64,000 nt of DNA, taken from the NCBI GenBank assembly GCA_034231615.1, contig CM067311.1, positions 17,814,143 to 17,878,142 on the forward strand. Direction: 5' to 3'. The notes under the pieces were generated by a model. The model was given only the letters and a program-made list of their open reading frames with translations. It was not told where the DNA came from and did no database searches. Positions 33,720 to 44,355 of this stretch are shown here, piece after piece; within the stretch, counting starts at the first letter, position 1; every line of letters begins with the position of its first letter. A program made the translations under genes and the position numbers. This DNA is from Meghimatium bilineatum. Its lineage: Eukaryota; Mollusca; Gastropoda; Stylommatophora; Philomycidae.

Positions 33720-35735
33720 TGCGCAATAACATATTCTACATATAATTACAGAGCACTAATATATTCTACTTACTACAGAGAACTAACATATTCTACTTAC
33801 TACAGAGCACTAACATATTCTACATAATTACAGAGCACTAACATATTCTACTTACTACAGAGCACTAATATATTCTACATAATTACAGAGCACTAACATA
33901 TTCTACATACTACAGAACACTAATATATTCGACTTACTACAGAGCAATAACATATTATACATAATTACAGAGCACTAATATATTGTACTTATTACAGAGC
34001 AATAACATATTCTACATAATTACAGAGCATTAACATATTATACTTACTACAGAGCAATAACATATTCTACTTACTACAGAGCACTAACATATTCTACTTA
34101 CTACAGAGAAATATATTCTACTTATTACAGAGAAAAAATATATTCTACTTATTACAGTGAAATATATTCTACTTACTACAGAGAAATATATTCTACTTAT
34201 TACAGAGAAATATATTCTACTTACCACAGAGAAAAAATATATTCTACTTACCACAGAGAAAAAATATATTCTACTAACTACAGAGAAATATATTCTACTT
34301 ATTACAGAGAAATATATTCTACTTATTACAGAGAAATATATTCTACTTACTACAAAGAAATATATTCTACTTATTACAGAGAAATATATTCTACTTACTA
34401 CCGAGAAATATATTCTACTTATTACAGAGAAATATATTCTACTTACTACAGAGAAATATATTCTACTTATTACAGAGAAATATATTCTACTTACTACAGA
34501 GAAAAAATATATTCTACTTACTACAGAGCACTAACATATTCTACTTACTACAGAGCACTAACATATTCTACATAATTACAGAGCACTAATATATTCTACT
34601 TACTACAGAGCACTAACATATTCTACTTACTACAGAGCACTAACATATTCTACATACTACATAGCACTAATATATTCTACTTACTACAGAGCAATAACAT
34701 ATTCTACATAATTACAGAGCATTAACATATTCTACTTACTACAGAGCAATAACATATTCTACTTACTACAGAGCACTAATATATTCTACTTACCACAGAG
34801 AAAAAAATATATTCTACTTACTACAGAGAAATATATTCTACTTATTACAGAGAAATATTTTCTACTTATTACAGAGAAATATATTCTACTTACTACAAAG
34901 AAATATATTCTACTTATTACAGAGAAATATATTCTACTTACTACCGAGAAATATATTCTACTTATTACAGAGAAATATATTCTACTTACTACAGAGAAAT
35001 ATATTCTACTTATTACAGAGAAATATATTCTACTTACTACAGAGAAAAAATATATTCTACTTACTACAGAGCACTAACATATTCTACTTACTACAGAGCA
35101 CTAACATATTCTACATAATTACAGAGCACTAATATATTCTACTTACTACAGAGCACTAACATATTCTACTTACTACAGAGCACTAACATATTCTACATAC
35201 TACAGAGCACTAATATATTCTACTTACTACAGAGCAATAACATATTCTACATAATTACAGAGCATTAACATATTCTACTTACTACAGAGCAATAACATAT
35301 TCTACTTACTACAGAGCACTAACATATTCTACTTACTACAGAGCACTAATATATTCTACTTACTACAGAGAAATAATATATTCTACTTATTACAGAGAAA
35401 TATATTCTACTTATTACAGAGAAAAAATATATTCTACTTATTACAGAGAAATATATTCTACTTATTACAGAGAAAAAATATATTCTACTTACTACAGAGA
35501 AAAAATATATTCTACTTACTACAGAGAAATATATTCTACTTACTACAGAGAAATATATTCTACTTATGACAGAGAAATATATTCTACTTACTACAGAGAA
35601 ATATATTCTACTTATTACAGAGAAATATATTCTACTTACTACAGAGAAAAATATATTCTACTTACTACAGAGAAAAAATATATTCTACTTACTACAGAGA
35701 AATATATTCTACTTATTACAGAGCAGTAAGACATA
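33720..35735. repeat. 2-kb minisatellite with 24-bp and 27-bp units in higher-order blocks
   Basis: Two unit types alternate in runs: ATATTCTACTTACTACAGAG with CACTAAC, and ATATTCTACTTATTACAGAG with AAAT or AAAAA. A block beginning GAAAAAATATATTCTACTT at 34501 recurs at 35043, preserving unit order for about 250-300 bp, so a 542-bp higher-order duplication is present. This is the largest array in the window. Confidence 0.97.
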
Positions 35736-36469
35736 AGGTAGAAAGGTTACTATAAAATACCTAACTAATAATAGTAAAAATATTTTTTTTAAACATAAAA
35801 TATAGAACAAGGACAATTTTCTACGTTGCGGTCCAACGGGGACCTTTTTCAAGAAATAAATAACAATCAAAACACTACACAGCAGAAAAAAAGACAATTG
35901 GATAGATAGATATTTAGATATAAATCTTGAAATTTTTCCTGTCATACAATTCCTGATATCTCCATTTTCATATAATTTCTGATATTTTCCCTTTCATTCA
36001 TTCCCTGATATTTCTCCTACATTCAAGAAAATAATGTGAAAGCAGTTAAATAGCAATATTGCCATAATGAAATATGCATTTGCTACACGGATAACAGTTT
36101 TACAGCAGTCTCGAGTTAATACTATATACTTTAATACCATAAAAACATGCATCGAAAAAAAAATAACTTCCATAAAGAAGACTTGTCAAAAGAATCCATA
36201 ATAAGACTAACGCAGCACTACAGAGGTGAGTGAAAAATATAAAAATAAATATGAAAAATCATTAACAAATAGAGCAAAAATAATATGACATGCATATTTG
36301 TATGCAACGTGTGAATATCACCCATGCAGCACCATAAATTACACTTTCAAGAAGAAAGTTGAACGTTGACACAAACCTTAGAGTTGCATGCAAAAAGAAA
36401 AAGAAATATACTGAAATCCTAAAAGACATGAAAATCAAAGAAAATTGTCTAAATCATTGATTGTTTATT
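35736..36469. other. Unique sequence with a retroelement-tail-like motif
   Basis: In reverse complement, 35812-35862 reads TTTCTTGAAAAAGGTCCCCG and CGCAACGTAGAAAAT, resembling the motifs at 15.05 and 49.98 kb. The rest is unrecognised. Confidence 0.35.
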
Positions 36470-36695
36470 ATTTAGGTGTAACTCTGAAATATTGATTGGA
36501 AATAATTTAAATCAAACAAACAAGTAAGAGAAGACACCAAACATCAATATGTTTTTCCAGCAATAAGAAGATAACAATTGACTTATATCGGACATGTACT
36601 TTAAATGAAAACAGACCAACTAAAACTATTTAAATGGCTACCAGAGGACACAAGAAAAGGAGGAAGACCAAATCGACTCTTCGCAGAACAACCGT
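36470..36695 (+). pseudogene. LINE C-terminal fragment
   Basis: Blocks IDWK, FKSNKQVREDTKHQYV, LTYIGHVL, MKTDQLKLFKWLPEDTRKGG and RPNRLFAEQP correspond to the region after the reverse transcriptase of the same lineage as 32.3 and 52 kb. At least two stops. Confidence 0.75.
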
Positions 36696-37597
36696 AAATT
36701 AAACGTGAGGGTAAATTAAAAAACTCACACTGTGCATGACGTGGCGACAGCAAGAGCATGCGGCCTTTATCACACAGCTATTCAATCCCCTCCCTGCAAC
36801 GCCTGAACTGGTAAAATGCAGTATTGACAGTTTTTTTGACAGCAGAACAACCGTAAAAGAGAATATGCCTTTGAATCTCAACAACATGCATGGCATCGTT
36901 AGAACTAAATACTGGTTTTGAAAAGTCACTAAAACTGTTTTGGCGCCTGCATAAATCAATGAGCGACCGAAGGAAGCGTATAACAATCCTGTTTCCAAAG
37001 CATAACTTTGTCTTTGCAGGCTAAAATGTTTCCCTGGATTGCAGTTTCAGAGATCACGGTGGGCAGAAATATAGATTTTGGTCGACTATATCAATTTCGT
37101 ACGAGGTGTTCCTCTGCCAGTAAAGATGTCTCATATGGTCCCTATTTCCTTTCCCGTGATGTTCATTGAATGTCCACACAAAGTATACATACAATGACCA
37201 ATGACTATCACATGAAAGGCCAAATTAGTCATTTTAGAAGGTAGTTTTTCAATCAGTCAACAGGCTTTCCAATGTGATGGTCATAATTTACTCGCTTATC
37301 AGTCGTAGTAATTTACTATATATTTTTCGACATACACGGACGGGAAAAACCTTTCGGAATATTATTCATGACGTGGATTTCTCATTATATGTGTATAATT
37401 TATTTTAATGTTGGTTAATTATGTTGGAATTATTATGGTAAATATTCTTCATCGATCTAAGCGCTGTTTAATGAGGCAGAAAATGTTAGGAAGTTATCAT
37501 CTTGAGACAGTCGTTACAGCAATTAGGAGGATGATGGGATATTTCTAATCATTGAGAGAAGACATGTGATGTGATAGGTGTCTTGAAATATGAACGT
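36696..37597. other. Unique sequence
   Basis: Opposed open frames at 36699-36998 and 36736-36921 carry no recognisable motif and no splice sites that I can defend. Confidence 0.35.
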
Positions 37598-37634
<37 letters not shown>

Positions 37635-37636
37635 AT
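37598..37636. repeat. (ATCT)n microsatellite
   Basis: Nine tetranucleotides. Confidence 0.95.
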
Positions 37637-37659
37637 ATTGTCAATTCCACCTGTGCCGT

Positions 37660-38238
37660 TAAACGTCGTGGGGGAATTCGGAGGTATTTTTTCTTGGCCA
37701 TTTGAGTTGCATTGGTCATGATTTGCTGTGTCTATTTAATATTTCTTTGATTGTCTCTGCCCATCTAGTTCTTGGTATTCCTCGTGCATTGTAGCCCGGT
37801 CTTCTGTTGACGTATGCACGGAGGTTTCCATTCTCATGACGTGACAAAACCCTTTGGTTTGCCGTCTATCGATATAGTCTTGACTTGAACTAATCTTTAC
37901 TTATTTCCTGACATTTTAATTTCTCCGACGGTTCTTCTCGTGACATTTGTAGCTTTCCTCAAATATCTCATTTCACAAACTGTGATCTTCTTCGTTAGTG
38001 TCTTTGTCAAGGGCCATGTTTGACATTGGTAACACAGAGGTGGTTAAAAATAACACTGTTTATCAATTGTCGTTCTGTAGCCATGCAAATTGATGGGTGT
38101 TTACGTATTGGTGACAGCAGGTAAGTCACAGCATTCGCATTTTAGTTCCTTATTTCAATCTCTCTGTCGAATTTGCCATCCTCCGTAAATATGCTTCCTA
38201 GGTATTTAAACTCTCGGATTTGTACCATTGACAGATAC
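37660..38238 (-). pseudogene. LINE 3' part of a twin-primed insertion, QCQTW lineage
   Basis: The minus strand reads REFKYLGSIFTEDGKFDREI, then SPIRKHPSICMATERQLIN, LCYQCQTWPLTKTLTKKI, CEMRYLRKATNVTRRT and near 37700 a decayed C-terminus. It covers the region from just after the reverse transcriptase active site to the end. It directly abuts an opposite-strand piece that holds the active-site region. Confidence 0.8.
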
Positions 38239-38805
38239 ATTTAACTGGCCTGGTGTTCAGAAAGAGAGTGTGAGACGTACAGAGGAATATCTCTGCTCTG
38301 CCACATAGGAAAGATATATACAAAAATCATAGAGCAGAAAGTAAGACTGATAATATATTCCTAACTAAATAAGACACACTTTTATTTCAGGAAAGGTATG
38401 GGATGCACAAATGCTATATTTGCGCTACGAGAGCAGAGCGAAGGGACACTTGAATACAAACTACAACTAAACATCGCCTTCATCGACCAAGAAAAGGCAT
38501 TTGACAGAGAAAAAACAGTGGCTAATATTTGAGGGCTATGGCGTACGTGGACAATTACTAGACAACATAATAGCTTTATAAAGACACTGCCAGACCGTAA
38601 TCCGAACTAATGAGTGCACAGCAGACCCATTTGAAATAAAAGCAGGAGTTAAACAAGGATGCGTATTATCACCACGTCTATTCGTACCATACATGGTCAT
38701 GATAACTAAAGAAGCAGACCCAAGAAACGAATTCACCACTGAAGAAGCATCAAATGAAGATCACAGTTTATTCAACTAACTGCTATTTGCAGATGATTAA
38801 AAAAA
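38239..38805 (+). pseudogene. LINE reverse transcriptase part, inverted relative to its 3' part
   Basis: The plus strand reads RKGMGCTNAIFALREQSEGT, LQLNIAFIDQEKAFDRE (motif A), GVKQGCVLSPRLF (motif B, about 38648) and LLFADD (motif C, about 38790). One frameshift after motif A, then stops. The piece runs from upstream of motif A to motif C and ends there. The neighbouring minus-strand piece starts just past motif C, so together they cover one LINE with its 5' part inverted. Confidence 0.8.
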
Positions 38806-39088
38806 AATTATGTTTTAGTGGGAAATATAATGAAACCTAATATTTGTTGTGAAAAAAATTGATACGATTATGTACATTAAGATAAAGTTACTCGAATGAA
38901 CGACTAAGGCACAATAACATACTGTTTAACATTCATGTGTGCCAAAATAGAAATAAGTATGTATGCGTACAAAAAATACATACATCCATAAATGTATAGG
39001 AAGGTTCACGCACACAAACTCCCATGCACACATACATGCATGAATGAATGCATACATTAACCACATACATATAATGCATACAGACACA
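38806..39088. other. No recognisable feature
   Basis: Includes ACATA/CATGCA-rich stretches. Confidence 0.4.
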
Positions 39089-39241
39089 TACAAACTAAGG
39101 CATGCCGAAATCGGATGTGCTAGGCCTACAAGGCGCATAACGGTGGCACAACGTAATCACGCTCCCGGCGGAAATCGCACGGATATCCGTGATGGTTACA
39201 ATGGAGCGAACGCAAAACAAACAAACAAATGTACAAACTAA
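39089..39241 (+). mobile_element. SINE family E, copy 1
   Basis: A 10-bp TSD, TACAAACTAA, lies at 39089-39098 and 39232-39241. The body has GCCGAAATCGGATGTGCTAG, GGCGCATAACGGTGGCAC and CGGATATCCG, ending in ACAAACAAACAAA. Copy 2 is at 45297. The core is shared with families D and D'. Confidence 0.88.
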
Positions 39242-39379
39242 TGGATGTATCCGAATTATGCATTTATATGTTAAGATATTTGTATTGAGGAGATGTGAGA
39301 TATGATCATTTTGAAAGCGAGATAGACGTCACCATTTGAAAAGCGTTTTTTGCAATCTTCAAAGTGTCAAATTGTACTC

Positions 39380-39650
39380 CGAGGAAATGTGAATGGAACG
39401 CATAAAAAGAGAACGACGAAGAGGATGGGAAGACAACGAAAAAGAAGAAAAGTAATACAAGAAAGAGGAAGACAAGGGAGAAGAAGTTGAGAAAAAATAG
39501 AGGAAGAGGTTAAGAACAGGAAGAAGTAGAAAAAGAAAGAACAAGATGTAATGAAAAATAAGAATAGAATGAAGAAGAAGAATAAGAAAAGGAAAAGGAA
39601 GAAAAGAAAGAGCTGGAAGAAAAAGAAGAGCAGTTGGTGTGATTGGTGAG
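39380..39650 (+). repeat. Polypurine tract (GAA/GAG rich), about 260 bp
   Basis: The plus strand is almost entirely A and G, with only scattered pyrimidines, from about 39385 to 39640. The minus-strand frames (rich in Ser, Phe, Leu) reflect composition only. Confidence 0.85.
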
Positions 39651-39654
39651 AGGA

Positions 39655-40180
39655 ACAACAGTGTCGCTGTGAAAATTAAAACAGTTAAAGAAACTATGGC
39701 AGGGTACTAACATAAGAACCAAGTTATGTTTACTACGAATATGTGTGTTTCTAGTGGTGACATATGGATGTGAAGCAAGGACACTAAATAAAACAGTGGA
39801 CAAGAGAATAGTATCATTAGAATTAAAGTGTTATTGCAGAGTTCTGAGAATACCATGAACAGCAAGGAAAATAAACCAGGAGTTATTAAGAACAATTAAC
39901 ATCCAGGAAGTCTGGCTTCTAAACATCATATTAAAGAAAAGTTAATTTTTTTGTCACATTAAGAGACACGACGGCATGGAGAGAGTGCTACTGGAGGGGA
40001 TGATAGAGGGCAACAGGGGCAACGACCGCCCAAGACGCCGTTGGACAAAAAACATTCAAGAATGCCTGCGCATGTCACTAAAAGAGGCGGAACAACTTGC
40101 TCAAAACCACAGAGAAATCAAGAGACCCATAGCGAAGACTAAGTTCTGGAAAGAATGTCACCTGATGATGATGAATCGTG
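39655..40180 (+). pseudogene. LINE C-terminal fragment with ATG-repeat tail
   Basis: NIRTKLCLLRICVFL, VTYGCEARTLNKTVDKRIVS, LELKCYCRVLRIP, then HIKRHDGMERVLLEGMIEG, RPRRRWTKNIQECLRMSLKE, AEQLAQNHREIKR and KFWKECH, then TGATGATGATGA. This is the thumb-to-end part of a LINE reverse transcriptase; SLKEAEQLAQ and FWKEC match the insertion at 3.2 kb. Stops and one frameshift. Confidence 0.85.
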
Positions 40181-40511
40181 TTACAGGTCGCCGGCCAACA
40201 ATTTTTAGTCACAACCTTTGGAATTGCTATGAAACAGTTTTGGACGGTCTACCAAAAAGCAATAACAACCTCAGAAGATTGCATTATGGATTTCAACGAC
40301 AGATTAACTCTCTTCATTCAGGCATCTGGACATGTATAGACATAAGAAAGAGCAAAGTTTTAACGAACTACGCATGGAGAAATATTTGAGTGGACAGGAA
40401 CCTCCACAAAGAAAACAAAATATCGTGATAGTGAAGCAAGACTGGTAAGCGTTGTCAGCCGCTTTCTTCTATTCCAAGTAATGGTTGTTGTCACTAATAC
40501 TACATCTGTTG
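40181..40511. other. No recognisable feature
   Basis: Follows the LINE tail; the open frame running in from the LINE has no further known motif. Confidence 0.35.
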
Positions 40512-40815
40512 TGCTGCCACTACTACTACTACTACTACTACTATTGATGTTACTACGCCTACTGTTAACTAATGCTGCTGCTGTTATTACTACCGTGCTG
40601 CCACTACTACTACTATTATTTTTACTACTAATACTATATCTAATACTACTTTTACTACTGTTCCTGATACTACCACTACTATTATGAATACTGCTTCTGC
40701 TACTACTGTTACAATTACTACTATTTTTACAGGTGCTACTTATGCTAATGCTGCTGCTAATAATGTTTCTGATGATGCTAATGCTACTACTATTATTACT
40801 ACTACTGCACTTAAG
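40512..40815. repeat. Imperfect (ACT)n-type trinucleotide tract
   Basis: About 300 bp of ACT, GCT, ATT and related triplets. Similar tracts occur at 44215-44355 and 45410-45540, the last directly at a SINE 3' end, which suggests that retroposon tails seed them. Confidence 0.88.
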
Positions 40816-40844
40816 AAACAACATTTTCTCAATGCTAAATTAGT

Positions 40845-41460
40845 GGTTGGTTGGTTGCTGATCCAGCGGTGCATGGGCTCATGCCCTTTGACATAATGCA
40901 GTTAAATGGCATTATATTGCTGGGAAGTCTGTGGATTTTCTGCCCACTCTGTGACAGAGCCAGAGAATAACTATCACACCACCAGGAAGGAAGGTTTCAA
41001 CCTATGCACTGCTCCTATCCACTGTAGCCAAGATAAGGTTCACTGTGCTCATTCCCCGCCACCAATTGACTACTGGTTATGCCGAACTTCTCTATTGCTC
41101 CAGGCATGCAACCAAATGTTCAAGTCAAAAGGATTGTCACGTCCTGAGTTACTGTGCCTCTATGATGGGTCTCAGCCATAGGAAAAAACAATGATATCAG
41201 TTTCCTCCTCCCCAGTGATGCACAGTACATCTCTGGCTTCCTCCCAACCACAGAGGGTGCATACATATATATTCAGGTAAACATGAAACACATTTCAACA
41301 ACAAAATAAAAGCATAATTGTATAGATGACGTGCCATGAAGTTTCTCTAAGAAGATAACCTCAATATAACGGCATGTCATCCACTAAGGTTTTCAGTTGT
41401 ATGGGTGGTATGTCTATTGGGCCATTGGTGAGACCCACAGACGCAACTACATGCGTGATA
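40845..41460 (+). mobile_element. Interspersed repeat family A, copy 2
   Basis: Matches 366-1010 in reverse complement over its full length, from GGTTGGTTGCTGATCCAGCG to AGACCCACAGACGCAAC. The 65-codon frame seen in copy 1 is open here for 92 codons. It abuts the 5' side of an old LINE copy. Confidence 0.75.
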
Positions 41461-41552
41461 AATTAGTGAAAATCAATAGAATACAAAAACAAAATGAATA
41501 TTGCTTTTTGAGATCAAGAGAAAGCATATGACCGAATAAATAGAGGTGTACT

Positions 41553-43180
41553 ACTGAGTATTCTGAGGAAGCACTCACAAGATGGGCAGATTATGTAACA
41601 GAACTGTTTGACGACCAACGGAACAAAAAACCAACAATACACAACAATGATGGACCAGCAATACTGAAATCAGAAGTAGAACATGCAATAAATTCAATAA
41701 AATGTGGAAAAGCTCCAGGCTCTGACAACATAACAGCAGACATAATAAAAACTCTAAATGAATTTGGTGTAGATATTATCACAGAAATTTGCAATGACAT
41801 ATACGAAACAGGACATATACCTAAAGACCTAACATCATCAATATTCATACCACTACCTAAGAAGCCCAGGGCTGTGGACTGTACAGAATATAGAACAATA
41901 AGTCTAATGAGCCATCTAACTAAAATACTTCTCAAGATAATACATGAAAGAATTAAGAACAAGATAGACATGGAGGTCGGTGAAGAACAATTCGGTTTTA
42001 GGAAAAACAAAGGAACCAGAGAAGCTATACTGAGTATCCGGCTAGTGATAGATAAATATATAGAAGTCCAAAAAAGTATCTATATTTGCTTCATAGACTA
42101 CAGCAAGGCCTTTGACAGAGTCCAACATCAAAAATTAATCAAATGTCTTCAAGAAATAGGCATAGATGGAAAAGACATCAGGCTGATTAGAAATATATAT
42201 TGGGAACAAACTGCATCAATAAGGTGTGAAAACAGCTACTCACCGTACATAGAAATAAGAAGAGGGGTAAGACAAGGATGCATTTTATCACCAAGCCTAT
42301 TTAATATCTACACAGAGAATATCTTTAAAAATATAGAAGAAATACCAGGACTCAAGATCAATGGGAAAATAATAAACAACATTAGATATGCAGATGACAC
42401 TGTTCTTTTAGCAGAAAGTGAACATGAACTACAAAGACTAATAGATCAAGTCAATAAATCAAGTAATGAATATGGACTGGATATAAACATTCAAAAAACA
42501 AAAACCATGATAATCAGCAAAAACACAGAAGAACAGGAGGTAAACGTAAACATACAGGGAGAGAAACTACAACAAGTAAAACAGTATCAATATCTTGGAC
42601 ACATAGTCACAAATGATGGCAGATGTGAAACAGAAGTTAAAAGGAGAATAGGAATGGCTAAAAGTACCTTCAATGACATGAGGAAATTATTAATATCTAA
42701 ACAAATTACAAACAAGTTAAAAATGAGAATTATAAAATGCTACATCTATTCCATATTAATGTATGGCTCAGAAACATGGACACTAAATAAACAATTAGAA
42801 GACAAAATTGATGCCTTTGAGATGTGGGTATATAGAAGAATAGGGAGAACATCATGGAAAGAGAAGAAAACAAATAAAGAGGTGCTAAAAACACTTAATA
42901 TGAAGAAAGAACTACTAAGAGAAATAAAGATCAGGCAAATAAAATACTTTGGACACATTAAAAGACATGACACCCTATTGAAGACCTTACTTGAGGGTAA
43001 AGTCAAAGGGAAGCGAGCAAGAGGTAGGCAGAGATACAAGTGGGAGAGTAACATTACACGATGGACAGGTTACAGTCTAGCAGAGTGCACCACCAAGACA
43101 AGAGACAGGAGATGTTGGAGATACGTTGCAGCCAACCTTCGTTGCGGAGACGGCACTTGATGATGATGACTGAGTATTCT
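41553..43180 (+). mobile_element. Young 5'-truncated LINE nested in the old LINE
   Basis: A perfect 12-bp TSD, ACTGAGTATTCT, lies at 41553-41564 and 43169-43180. The inserted body (41565-43168, 1604 bp) ends in TGATGATGATG, the same short tail seen on other LINE ends here. The 5' truncation lies inside the ORF, upstream of the reverse transcriptase. Confidence 0.95.
41565..43160 (+). CDS. LINE ORF2 3' portion: reverse transcriptase to C-terminus, uninterrupted
   Basis: An open frame of 531 codons runs from the truncation point to a TGA at 43158. It starts EEALTRWADYVTELFDD, then KCGKAPGSDNI and IFIPLPKKPRAVDCTEYRTI (reverse transcriptase entry). Then EEQFGFRKNKGTREAI, CFIDYSKAFDRVQ (motif A), GVRQGCILSPSLFN (motif B) and RYADDTVLLA (motif C, catalytic Asp pair). 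The thumb has YQYLGHIVTNDGRC and MYGSETWTLNKQ, and the C-terminus has HIKRHDTLLKTLLEG, RGRQRYKWESNI and RRCWRYVAANL. There is no stop or frameshift, unlike every other LINE in the window, so it is recent. The endonuclease and promoter are missing, so it cannot act alone. Clade not certain; RTE-like is my best guess. Confidence 0.92.
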   Translation, partial: EEALTRWADYVTELFDDQRNKKPTIHNNDGPAILKSEVEHAINSIKCGKAPGSDNITADIIKTLNEFGVDIITEICNDIYETGHIPKDLTSSIFIPLPKKPRAVDCTEYRTISLMSHLTKILLKIIHERIKNKIDMEVGEEQFGFRKNKGTREAILSIRLVIDKYIEVQKSIYICFIDYSKAFDRVQHQKLIKCLQEIGIDGKDIRLIRNIYWEQTASIRCENSYSPYIEIRRGVRQGCILSPSLFNIYTENIFKNIEEIPGLKINGKIINNIRYADDTVLLAESEHELQRLIDQVNKSSNEYGLDINIQKTKTMIISKNTEEQEVNVNIQGEKLQQVKQYQYLGHIVTNDGRCETEVKRRIGMAKSTFNDMRKLLISKQITNKLKMRIIKCYIYSILMYGSETWTLNKQLEDKIDAFEMWVYRRIGRTSWKEKKTNKEVLKTLNMKKELLREIKIRQIKYFGHIKRHDTLLKTLLEGKVKGKRARGRQRYKWESNITRWTGYSLAECTTKTRDRRCWRYVAANLRCGDGT

Positions 43181-43461
43181 AAAAAAGTGTGAAAGAACAA
43201 CTATTAGAATGTGTAAGAACCATACACAAAGATATAGTGCAGTTAGAACAAGTGCAGGACTTACAAAGTGGTTTTCAGTAAAAAATCAGGTGCTAGACAA
43301 GGATGTGTCTTAGCTCTATTATTGTTTACTATTTATATAGATATTATTACCAAAACAGTAAAAACACCATGAAACCATCCAAATGACATAAATTCATCAA
43401 CGAAAGCTGCCTCAATGACAACATGAAGATAAACATTAAATAACAGAATCAATGTCTATAG

Positions 43462-43783
43462 GCAGAGAACCCAATACAATCAAAATAAAGATAAAAGAAA
43501 AAACATTTGGTGATCTCCCTAGCGTAGTGGTTAAGCTGTTCACCTTGTGCTCAAGTGATCATGGGTTCGAATCCCACTTGTGTACCAGGTGGATTTTTTC
43601 GGAGATCCCTGTGGATTATCACTTGAAGCTACGGAGTTACGTGCTATGAGTGGTACTTCGAAGCGTGCTGCTTCGTTGAGAGTGTTGGAGTACATATGGG
43701 AAACCACAGTGAAGTCAATCCTCTACGTCTTTTGAACACCTTTTTTTAAGCAGAGAACCCAATACAATCAAAATAAAGATAAA
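43462..43783 (+). mobile_element. Full-length tRNA-derived SINE with a 34-bp TSD
   Basis: The head has an A box (TAGCGTAGTGG, 43520-43530) and a B box (GGTTCGAATCC, 43564-43574) spaced as in tRNA. The body continues with ATTATCACTTGAAGCTACGG, GGAGTACATATGGGAAACC and a T-rich end. The 34-bp segments at 43462-43495 and 43750-43783 are identical, beginning GCAGAGAACCCAATAC. It inserted into the old LINE. Related fragments are at 13060 and 19745. Confidence 0.93.
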
Positions 43784-44214
43784 TTATCAATTACTGAAAC
43801 AAGTGCAGGAATTTAATTATTTTGGGAAAATTTGTACAGACAGCGAATTTAAGACAAGATGTCAAAAAAGCTAAGTACGTAAATTATTAACTTACATCAA
43901 TTTGTAAACACAACTACGTTTCCCGATGGAAACCTAATGGCAAATCATAAATTCAATCTTCATTCCAAAATTGTGATATTAAAGTCGGACATGGACACTA
44001 ACTAAAGAACGAGAGAGACAGCTTACTACTTGTGAAAAGAGATTTCTAAATAAAGCAGCGAATACAACAAGAAGAGATTATGTGAGAAATGAAGAGATTC
44101 CAAGAACTGTTAGAATAAAATGTGGTTAGATATGTTGCAAAAAACATAGGCTCAAATAGTTCTGCTACATGAACCGTTATTGGCAAGAGGCAGGAACATG
44201 CAGGATGTAAATTT

Positions 44215-44355
44215 AAACAAGATACTACTACTACTGCTGTTGCTACTACCACCATCACTACTACAACAACTACTACTATTACTGTTCTAGTACTACTATT
44301 ACTGAAGCTACTATTGTGACTACTATAGCTACTGCTGCTGCTGCTTTCACTAATA
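44215..44355. repeat. Imperfect (ACT)n-type tract
   Basis: Begins directly after the old LINE 3' region, as if it were an expanded tail. Confidence 0.85.

Larger units (their letters stand above)
41465..44215 (+). pseudogene. Old LINE copy carrying two nested insertions
   Basis: The reading QEKAYDRINRGVLLSIL (motif A region) stops at 41564 and resumes at 43181 as KCERTTIRMCKNHTQRYSAV, GLTKWFSVKN, GARQGCV (motif B) and TIYIDIITKTVK. Later come REPNTIKIKIK, a SINE, then LLKQVQEFNYFGKICTDSEF and decayed thumb sequence to about 44180. Removing the insertions at 41565-43180 and 43496-43783 restores continuity of the alignment, which shows the order of events. Frameshifts and stops throughout the old copy. 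Confidence 0.82.

Noticed and set aside
39359..39803. Ser/Phe/Leu-rich minus-strand ORFs resembling membrane proteins
   Set aside because: They reflect the polypurine tract read in antisense and the LINE beyond it.
41591..42010. Minus-strand ORF of 139 codons
   Set aside because: Antisense shadow of the intact LINE frame.
43516..43590. Stand-alone tRNA gene
   Set aside because: The A and B boxes are good, but the sequence continues into a repeated 3' body and has a TSD, so it is a SINE head.
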